DNA of 10,861 bases, from NCBI GenBank assembly GCA_008501785.1, contig QQUD01000773.1:1-10861 (forward strand), given 5' to 3'. The stretch is from Chloroflexota bacterium. Its GTDB lineage: Bacteria; Chloroflexota; Anaerolineae; Promineifilales; Promineifilaceae. The notes below the pieces were generated by a model. It was given only the letters and a program-made list of their open reading frames with translations. It was not told where the DNA came from and searched no databases. This document shows, one piece after another, positions 6,048 through 10,861 of the stretch; position 1 is the stretch's first letter; the number at the start of each line of letters is the position of its first letter. The position numbers were made by a program, and so were the translations under genes.

Positions 6048-7280
6048 ATGACGCTCTACTTTTTAATGACGGCTCTGTTCGTAATCATGGCTATTTTGGG
6101 TGCGCTCGATGCCGCCCTCGCCAGCTACAATCTGTTACCCTGGTTCAACGGTCTGCGCTGGGTGCGTGTCCACCTGATCACGCTTGGTGCCATGACCGAG
6201 GCCCTTTTTGGCCTGCTGCCCTTGCTGGTTGCCATTCGGCACAACCTGCCCAAACCCCGTTTTCGCTGGGACATCTGGCTGACGCTAAATATCGGCTTGC
6301 TCACGCTGTTGATTGGCATCCCCATCATCCAGCCGCCGCTGATTTTTACGGGTGGCACGCTCATCTTTGTGGCTACTGTGCTGCTCATTTGGCAGCTTAA
6401 GCAGATGAAACCCGTTCCTTCAAACGATACGGAAACATCGAATGCAGCTTCGGGTCGTAACTTTTATATTGCTGGACTGACGTTTTTGCTGCTGGGCATC
6501 ATCATTGGCACGGGGCTTTGGTTGCAATGGAGTGACTTTTTGCAAATCAAGGTACCAATCGAAGTACACATCCACGCCAATAACTGGGGATTTATGTCGC
6601 TGGTGTTTGCGGGGCTGCTGATTGATTTGTATCCGAAGTGGGCGAAACGGCCGTTTGCCAACTCCCAAACTATTACCCGTATCTTCTGGCTGATGACCCT
6701 CGGCGCATTAGGACTGGTACTCGGCCCCTGGTTCCAATCACTGTATTACACGGTTCCAGGTTTGGTGATGCACCTGACGGCAACGATTTGGTTGTTGGTG
6801 GAAGTGATCAAGCCGCTGCGTGGCGACAAAGAGGCATGGTCAACGCCAGGTTTTTGGCATTTGACAACTGCTTACGTTTGGCTGCTGGCTCCGGTGGCAA
6901 TCGCTCCATTGATTTTGTTGAGCGTGCCTGGTTTCCCCGGTGCTGGTATCGAACAAAATGCGCCCCAGGCATTGATCTATGGCTGGGTTTTCCAATTTGG
7001 TTTTGCACTGCTCCCGTATTTCTTCCGACGTGCATTTCAGCCAACTTCCGAACCTGCATTAGGTGGTAATTGGTTCAGCTTGGTAACTGTACACCTTGGT
7101 GGGGTGTTTTTGTGGGCCAGCATTTTTATTGCTTCCCTGCAAACTGTGCTACATGGTACAGCTTATTTGCTATGGGCTGCCGCTGTCGTTCCGATTGCGA
7201 AGGATTTATGGCAAATTGCCAGCAGCGGTCTGTCTCGTTTAGAAGAGGAAGTGGTGGTGAAGGGAGCCACGGGAGATTGA
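6048..7280 (+). CDS. Twelve-helix membrane protein, NnrS / heme-copper-oxidase subunit I-like
   Basis: 410 residues, very hydrophobic, with about 12 predicted membrane helices: near 3-26, 38-63, 74-94, 97-117, 139-160, 176-196, 213-231, 236-256, 270-294, 308-326, 343-365 and 369-389. Histidines lie in or next to helices: His42 (WVRVHLITLG), His174 and His176 (EVHIHANNWGF), His242, His271 and His349 (VTVHLGG). This spacing is reminiscent of heme/copper-ligating proteins such as NnrS, linked to nitric oxide metabolism, and of subunit I-like relatives. I cannot align ligands confidently, and a full oxidase His-His pair is not evident, so reductase activity is not claimed. The upstream CRP/FNR regulator supports a respiratory or nitric-oxide-stress role by analogy with nnrR-nnrS loci (inference). 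The loop between helices 6 and 7 carries an iterated palindrome encoding Lys-Arg-Pro-Phe (200-203). The start is set by AAGGAG at 6034-6039. The membrane-protein call is firm; the family is tentative. Confidence 0.6.
   Translation: MTLYFLMTALFVIMAILGALDAALASYNLLPWFNGLRWVRVHLITLGAMTEALFGLLPLLVAIRHNLPKPRFRWDIWLTLNIGLLTLLIGIPIIQPPLIFTGGTLIFVATVLLIWQLKQMKPVPSNDTETSNAASGRNFYIAGLTFLLLGIIIGTGLWLQWSDFLQIKVPIEVHIHANNWGFMSLVFAGLLIDLYPKWAKRPFANSQTITRIFWLMTLGALGLVLGPWFQSLYYTVPGLVMHLTATIWLLVEVIKPLRGDKEAWSTPGFWHLTTAYVWLLAPVAIAPLILLSVPGFPGAGIEQNAPQALIYGWVFQFGFALLPYFFRRAFQPTSEPALGGNWFSLVTVHLGGVFLWASIFIASLQTVLHGTAYLLWAAAVVPIAKDLWQIASSGLSRLEEEVVVKGATGD
6645..6656. repeat. Iterated palindrome copy 5 (AAACGGCCGTTT), in membrane-protein gene
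   Basis: Perfect 12-bp palindrome encoding Lys-Arg-Pro-Phe in the predicted loop after helix 6. This is the only coding copy not read as Thr-Ala-Val, so the DNA sequence rather than the peptide is what is shared. Confidence 0.9.
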
Positions 7281-7316
7281 CAAATTTGCCTGGCACAGGG
7301 CATGCAAAACACACAT

Positions 7317-7383
7317 GAAAATCCGTAGGTCAGGACACTGTCTTGACAGGGGGGGTAAAACAGCGTTTTGTCCTACGATTTTC
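7317..7383. repeat. Imperfect inverted repeat (MITE-like element or bidirectional terminator)
   Basis: The left arm GAAAATCCGTAGG (7317-7329) is the reverse complement of the right arm CCTACGATTTTC (7372-7383) apart from one extra C. Pairing can extend with GGACA (7333-7337) to TGTCC (7369-7373). Inside lies a near-palindrome GTCAGGACACTGTCTTGAC (7329-7347) and a run of seven G. The element fills most of the gap between two convergent genes, and its right end touches the stop codon of the ABC gene. No target-site duplication is visible. It could be a miniature mobile element, or a terminator serving both genes. Confidence 0.5.
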
Positions 7384-9509
7384 TAGGGGTGAGCAATCAG
7401 CAGTAAGGTTGAGGCTTGTTCCTGAACGCAATCGATGACTTGCAGTAAGTTTATCGGATCAAGTGCGGCAAGGCTTTCGTCAAGGATGATCAGGTCCGCT
7501 TTTTGCAGCAAGGCGCGGGCAATAAACAAACGACTGCGTTCCCCGTGGGAGAGCTGCCAGCCGGTTTCGCCGACCATTTGCAAAAGTCCGGCAGGCATTC
7601 GGGTTAATAAGTCACCCAATCCGAGCTGGACACAGAGAGCTTCTGCTGCCTGTACGTCTTCTAAACGGGGCGGCCATTGACACCCCATCAACAGGTTGAA
7701 AAGAAAGGTGTTGCTGACGACGTGATTTTCATGGAATTGCGGGGATGAGACAGCGTGTCGTCGCCACTCCGCGTCGCTCAGGGTGCGCCGGTCAAAGCCA
7801 TGTAGCAAAAGCAGGCCGCTGTCTGGGTTGCGCAGGCCCGTTAAGATGGCAGCCAAGGTTGATTTGCCGCCACCTGAAGCCCCCTCTAGCAATATCTGTT
7901 CGCCAGCCTTGATTTCAAGTTGACATTGATGCAAAACAGGTTCACCGTTGGCTTGATAACGGAATGTGACATTATGTGCTTGTAGAATGGGATTCCCTGG
8001 TGAAGGGGAGTGGGAGGGGGAAACGGCCGTTTCCCCCTCACTCAAACTCTGCGGCCGCGCTGCTGCCTTGAAAATGGGTGCGATCTGCTCCCAAGCAATA
8101 ATTGCCGCCAGCAGTTGATTGATCAGTCCACCTGTGAGCTTGACCAATGCCAGATTTGCACTCAGCACACCGCCAATGCTGATGGCGATTGCCGCCGGAT
8201 TTGCGTTTCCCGCTGCAAATGCTGGCAATAATCCTAAAAGGCCGACCACCATCCAACCGCGTGAGGCAACCACCTCCAACTGAGCAGCAGCCCGATCCGT
8301 TTCCCCAGAGGTGCCGATATAGCTAGTTAATGCCCCATCTTCCCCGTCATGCCATTGATGGGGTGCTGTTTGCATGAGGCGGGTACGATGCCCGACCATG
8401 CCTTCAACCAAGTCATGCGTTAAGTTGCGGCGACCATGCGTCCATTCCCTGCGTCGCTGGTAAAAGAGATAAAGGAAAACACTGGTTAAGCCTACCCAAA
8501 AAAGCAGCAGCCCTGCGTGCCATAACCCACCAGCGCCCACGCTCAATATCCACACGGCAAAGATCAATTCGATCAATGCTGTTAATCCGCGGACGCCACC
8601 TGCCAATGACAGCGATTCTACCGATTCGGCTTCAAAAATACGGCCCATTAGTTGGCCGGTGCCCATATGTCGAATTTCGTCAGGCTCTAGCCGCAATGCG
8701 CCATAAAGCAGCCGTTTTTGCAGCAGGCCGCCGACGGTAACGGCCGTTATCCCTTGTAGCCAGGTTCCCAACAAACGCAGCGGAATCAGCGTCAACAACA
8801 GCAACGCCCAGGCTAGCAGCCAGCTTGTTTCTACACGTCCCTGAAAAACGGCACGACCAATCAGCCACCAGGAAAGCACATAAAGCAGCTGTTGTAGGGT
8901 AAATGCGGTGATAAAGGAGAGAAAATAGCGCAGCACGCCCGCATGGCGCAGTTGTTTGCCAAAGCTGCTGCCCGGAGCGTGTTCCAGCACCCAACAATTT
9001 CCAATCCGCGCCTGTGCCAATCGTTCTCGTAAAATGGCTGTTCGTGCCTGCGCATAGCGGCGCTTTGGTGTGCCAACCGCAGCCAGCAGTTCGTCGGTTT
9101 CTGGCAAAAGTGGCGCTTCCAGTGCTTTGCACAGTCCTGCACGGACAGCTTCTAAAGGGAGTTGGTGGGTGGTAAAGTCAGGTCCTAACAGCGTCAGTTT
9201 TTCGCTGTTTCCGGATACCAAAGCGATGAATTGAGGAGGTGTGCTTTCTGGCAATTGCAATAGGGCCGGTCCGGCGGTTTGTAAGAATGAAGCAAATTCG
9301 ACGTATTCGATGGTTGTGGATTGGGTTTCAATGCCGAGGAGGGAAACGGCCGTTTCCACCCAATGCGCCACCCCATCTTCTTCTGCTATTTGCGCATCTG
9401 GTTTTGGAATGGTTTCTTGCTGGGGAGATAAACCTCCTCGATCAGCCAAAGCTACTATAGCTTCGTTGAGACGAGAAATAGGCCAACTGAACGTAGTTAC
9501 ATCATTCAT
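7383..9509 (-). CDS. ABC exporter half-transporter (membrane domain + ATPase) with extra N-terminal domain
   Basis: 708 residues from ATG at 9509. Residues 1-190 are a soluble region I do not recognise with certainty. It may be a degenerate C39-peptidase-like domain such as peptide exporters carry, but no catalytic Gln/Cys motif is seen. Membrane helices follow at about 195-480. A linker at about 487-508 contains the iterated palindrome (Glu-Thr-Ala-Val). The ATPase has Walker A GASGGGKST (543-551), Q-loop Gln591, signature LSHGE (653-657, a variant of LSGGQ), Walker B LIILDE (673-678) and D-loop SLAALD (679-684). The protein ends at the H-loop, LLLIAHP with His707, lacking the roughly 30-40 residues that usually follow. 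The start at 9509 is chosen because GAGG sits 6 nt upstream and the ATG overlaps the upstream stop; the in-frame ATG at 9521-9519 coincides with this ribosome site. It probably pairs with the overlapping upstream ABC gene as a heterodimer. The substrate is unknown, possibly a peptide. Confidence 0.88.
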   Translation of the reverse strand: MNDVTTFSWPISRLNEAIVALADRGGLSPQQETIPKPDAQIAEEDGVAHWVETAVSLLGIETQSTTIEYVEFASFLQTAGPALLQLPESTPPQFIALVSGNSEKLTLLGPDFTTHQLPLEAVRAGLCKALEAPLLPETDELLAAVGTPKRRYAQARTAILRERLAQARIGNCWVLEHAPGSSFGKQLRHAGVLRYFLSFITAFTLQQLLYVLSWWLIGRAVFQGRVETSWLLAWALLLLTLIPLRLLGTWLQGITAVTVGGLLQKRLLYGALRLEPDEIRHMGTGQLMGRIFEAESVESLSLAGGVRGLTALIELIFAVWILSVGAGGLWHAGLLLFWVGLTSVFLYLFYQRRREWTHGRRNLTHDLVEGMVGHRTRLMQTAPHQWHDGEDGALTSYIGTSGETDRAAAQLEVVASRGWMVVGLLGLLPAFAAGNANPAAIAISIGGVLSANLALVKLTGGLINQLLAAIIAWEQIAPIFKAAARPQSLSEGETAVSPSHSPSPGNPILQAHNVTFRYQANGEPVLHQCQLEIKAGEQILLEGASGGGKSTLAAILTGLRNPDSGLLLLHGFDRRTLSDAEWRRHAVSSPQFHENHVVSNTFLFNLLMGCQWPPRLEDVQAAEALCVQLGLGDLLTRMPAGLLQMVGETGWQLSHGERSRLFIARALLQKADLIILDESLAALDPINLLQVIDCVQEQASTLLLIAHP
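8014..8039. repeat. Iterated palindrome copy 6, extended to a perfect 26-bp palindrome
   Basis: The core AAACGGCCGTTT (8021-8032) is flanked by GAGGGGG and CCCCCTC, making 26 bp of perfect two-fold symmetry. Outward of this, GAGTG on the left and CACTC on the right continue the symmetry if two extra G are bulged. It encodes the linker between the membrane domain and the ATPase of the ABC protein (around residues 491-499). Confidence 0.95.
8738..8749. repeat. Iterated palindrome copy 7 (TAACGGCCGTTA)
   Basis: Perfect 12-bp palindrome in the membrane-domain part of the ABC gene, read on the minus strand as Ile-Thr-Ala-Val-Thr (residues 254-258). The outermost base pair differs from the AAACGGCCGTTT form but symmetry is kept. 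Confidence 0.85.
9342..9357. repeat. Iterated palindrome copy 8 (GGAAACGGCCGTTTCC)
   Basis: Perfect 16-bp palindrome in the N-terminal domain of the ABC gene, encoding Glu-Thr-Ala-Val-Ser (residues 52-56). It is the cleanest example of the longer 16-bp form. Confidence 0.95.
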
Positions 9510-9519
9510 GGGCCACCTC
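9502..9519 (-). promoter_or_regulatory. Overlapping stop/start with Shine-Dalgarno: translational coupling of the two ABC genes
   Basis: On the minus strand GAGGTGG (9519-9513) precedes ATGAATGA. The ATG (9509-9507) starts the 708-residue ABC protein and the TGA (9504-9502) ends the upstream ABC protein, giving an 8-nt overlap. The ribosome site lies within the upstream coding sequence, which suggests coupled, roughly equimolar synthesis. Confidence 0.85.
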
Positions 9520-10861
9520 ATCCGGTGTGGTTCCCATCTGCACAAGCTGACCCTGTTCTAACCGCAGCTTGCGCCAATGGATGCTGCGCCACATCTCCTG
9601 GCGTAGTTTGGTTTCGGCCGTTAACAAATTACAGTAACGGGAATCTGGCTGTGTTGCCAATTGATTTGGCTCCCCATCTTCGACAAGATGCCCATTTTCG
9701 ATGACCAACACCCGTGGAAACGCTTTTGTTTCGGCCACGTCATGGGTGATGCAGATTAAGGTTGTATGCTGCCATAGTTGGCGAGTCAGGCTTAATAAGT
9801 CGCGCCTCTGCTGCGCATCTAGCCCTCGAAATGGTTCGTCCAAAATAACCAAACGCACGCCGGGACGCAGCATGGCCCGACCCAAGCGCATGCGCTGGCC
9901 TTCACCACCGGACACCAAACCACCCCCTTCACCTAATACAGTTTTTAAGCCATCGGGTAATTTTTGCAGCAGTGTTAATAAATCAGCTTGCTTAATCACC
10001 TGGGCCAGCGATAGATCAGGGTGGACCGTAGTGCCATACAGCAAATTGTCCTTGAAGGAACGATTCCACAACTGCACTGCCGGGTCTACCCATGCTGTGT
10101 TTTGGCGTAGACGCAACAACGCTTCCCCGTTTAAGTCAGCGTCACCGACAGATACGGACCCATGTGCCGGACGATGCCACCCTTGCAGCAGCCCGACAAG
10201 TGTTGATTTGCCGGCACCAGATGGCCCAACAATGGCTACATGTTGTCCTGCTGGAATTGCAAGATTGATATTTTCTAAAATGGTGTGTCCGGCAGCTCGT
10301 ACCGTGACGTTTTGCATGCAGATACCAACGCCACCATGTTCCCGGTCTGATTTTTGCGGCAATTTATCGCCCAGGGCGTGATCGTTGTTGTGAACAGCTG
10401 TCAGATTTTCATCCTCTGGCGCAGTTAACGGCTCCAATAAACGAATGGTGATATTGCGATAGGTGGGGTATTGGCGCATGATGATGCCAATTTCTTGCCC
10501 AAAAGTCGGCAGACTCAGCACCCAGTACACCAAAAGTAAAATGCTGCTGGTTTCACCACCCTGGTTTAAATGGTTAAAAATGAGTAGTATCGCTGGCACA
10601 TAGGTGCCCACTGTCAAAAAGCCCTCAACAGAGACAACAGTCTTGTACATGCTGAGAGCAGCATTTGCCCATTCAACCAGCAGACTCTCATGTTCACGTC
10701 GCATAGGTTTTTCGGCGGTATGGGCCTTGATAGCTACTAACCCAAGCATGGCATCTAAAAATGAGCGGCTGAGTGCGCCCATATGCGTTCGCACGCGCAT
10801 GTCCCGCTCTACCAACAGCGGCTGCGTCAGCAACGGCACACCGATAGCCACCAGCGCTGTA
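9502..10861 (-). CDS. ABC exporter half-transporter (membrane domain + ATPase), N-terminus beyond the window
   Basis: The frame is open to the right edge (Thr-Ala-Leu precede the GTG at 10851), so the true start lies outside. Counting from that GTG as residue 1, the end of a type-1 exporter membrane domain spans to about 140, with helices near 77-94 and 102-117. The ATPase has Walker A GPSGAGKST (209-217), signature VSGGE (313-317), Walker B LVILDE (334-339), D-loop GLD (343-345) and H-loop His370. The usual Q-loop Gln position reads Asp in WVDPAVQLW (254-262). After the ATPase comes a C-terminal extension of about 40 residues (WRSIHWRKLRLEQGQLVQMG) that I recall from related exporters of Chloroflexota and Actinomycetota. 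The gene overlaps the next ABC gene by 8 nt; together they probably form one heterodimeric exporter. An export direction is inferred from the fused membrane-ATPase layout; the substrate is unknown. Confidence 0.9.
   Translation of the reverse strand, partial: TALVAIGVPLLTQPLLVERDMRVRTHMGALSRSFLDAMLGLVAIKAHTAEKPMRREHESLLVEWANAALSMYKTVVSVEGFLTVGTYVPAILLIFNHLNQGGETSSILLLVYWVLSLPTFGQEIGIIMRQYPTYRNITIRLLEPLTAPEDENLTAVHNNDHALGDKLPQKSDREHGGVGICMQNVTVRAAGHTILENINLAIPAGQHVAIVGPSGAGKSTLVGLLQGWHRPAHGSVSVGDADLNGEALLRLRQNTAWVDPAVQLWNRSFKDNLLYGTTVHPDLSLAQVIKQADLLTLLQKLPDGLKTVLGEGGGLVSGGEGQRMRLGRAMLRPGVRLVILDEPFRGLDAQQRRDLLSLTRQLWQHTTLICITHDVAETKAFPRVLVIENGHLVEDGEPNQLATQPDSRYCNLLTAETKLRQEMWRSIHWRKLRLEQGQLVQMGTTPDEVAHE

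Noticed and set aside
6638..7069. 143-codon plus-strand frame inside the membrane-protein gene
   Set aside because: It is an alternate frame of a gene with 12 consistent hydrophobic helices and its own ribosome site; the product looks like a shadow.
7349..7355. Run of seven G between the convergent genes as a G-quadruplex or terminator
   Set aside because: It is a single G-run without partner runs, and there is no T-tract; it is covered better as part of the inverted-repeat element.
8051..8058. GCGGCCGC, and other CGGCCG sites at 1299, 2256, 4254 and 9615, as further copies of the iterated palindrome
   Set aside because: They contain CGGCCG but lack the flanking A and T on both sides, so they are not counted with the ACGGCCGT family; they may be chance or decayed copies.
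8680..9132. 150-codon minus-strand frame inside the ABC gene
   Set aside because: It is a same-strand alternate frame of the ABC coding sequence, which continues unbroken on both sides, so a frameshift explanation is not needed.
9509..9545. Upstream start (ATG at 9545 or 9521) for the 708-residue ABC protein
   Set aside because: The Shine-Dalgarno GAGG at 9519-9516 is correctly spaced only for ATG at 9509, and the ATG at 9521-9519 overlaps that site; the longer start would also extend the gene overlap.
9701..10381. 226-codon plus-strand open frame
   Set aside because: It lies wholly antisense to the ATPase domain of an ABC gene with clear Walker A, signature and Walker B motifs, and its translation has no coherent domain.

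Overview
The window looks like a chromosomal stretch from an environmental bacterium, most probably Chloroflexota (Anaerolineae-like). This rests on three things: the very long cyanobacterial/Chloroflexi-style Ser/Thr kinase-ATPase-histidine kinase hybrid, the ABC exporter types, and an iterated palindrome. No rRNA or other marker gene is present, so the taxonomy is an inference. There are five protein-coding genes, two of them cut by the window edges. I see no tRNA, rRNA, CRISPR array or recognisable transposase.

Layout. Positions 1-5025 (minus strand) hold one uninterrupted 1675-codon piece of a giant hybrid signalling protein: protein-kinase-like domain, AAA/NTPase domain, long helical repeat region, GAF, PAS, and the start of a histidine kinase. 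It is cut by the left edge just after the histidine-kinase H-box. Positions 5026-5250 are a divergent intergenic region with candidate promoters for both sides, an FNR-like box, a perfect 16-bp palindrome and an interrupted stem-loop. Positions 5251-5934 (plus) encode a cysteine-free CRP/FNR-family regulator. It is followed 113 bp later by a 12-helix, histidine-bearing membrane protein (6048-7280, plus) that resembles NnrS or heme-copper-oxidase subunit I proteins. Positions 7281-7382 are a short convergent gap filled mostly by an imperfect inverted repeat. Positions 7383-9509 and 9502-10861 (minus) are two overlapping ABC exporter genes, each a membrane domain fused to an ATPase. They read from right to left, and the upstream one is cut by the right edge.

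How the genes may work together. The regulator and the membrane protein look like a small sensing/response unit, possibly for nitric oxide or respiratory stress (inference from family resemblance). The two ABC half-transporters overlap by 8 nt, have asymmetric ATPase motifs and probably form a heterodimeric exporter of unknown substrate. The hybrid kinase is a stand-alone sensor divergent from the regulator. Its kinase domain appears to have lost the catalytic aspartate.

The most striking non-gene signal is a palindrome, core ACGGCCGT, present eight times in 10.9 kb. It usually extends to AAACGGCCGTTT or GGAAACGGCCGTTTCC. It occurs in intergenic DNA and inside four of the five genes. In five of the six coding copies it is read in the same phase, giving Thr-Ala-Val. 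It behaves like a highly iterated palindrome comparable in concept to cyanobacterial HIP1.
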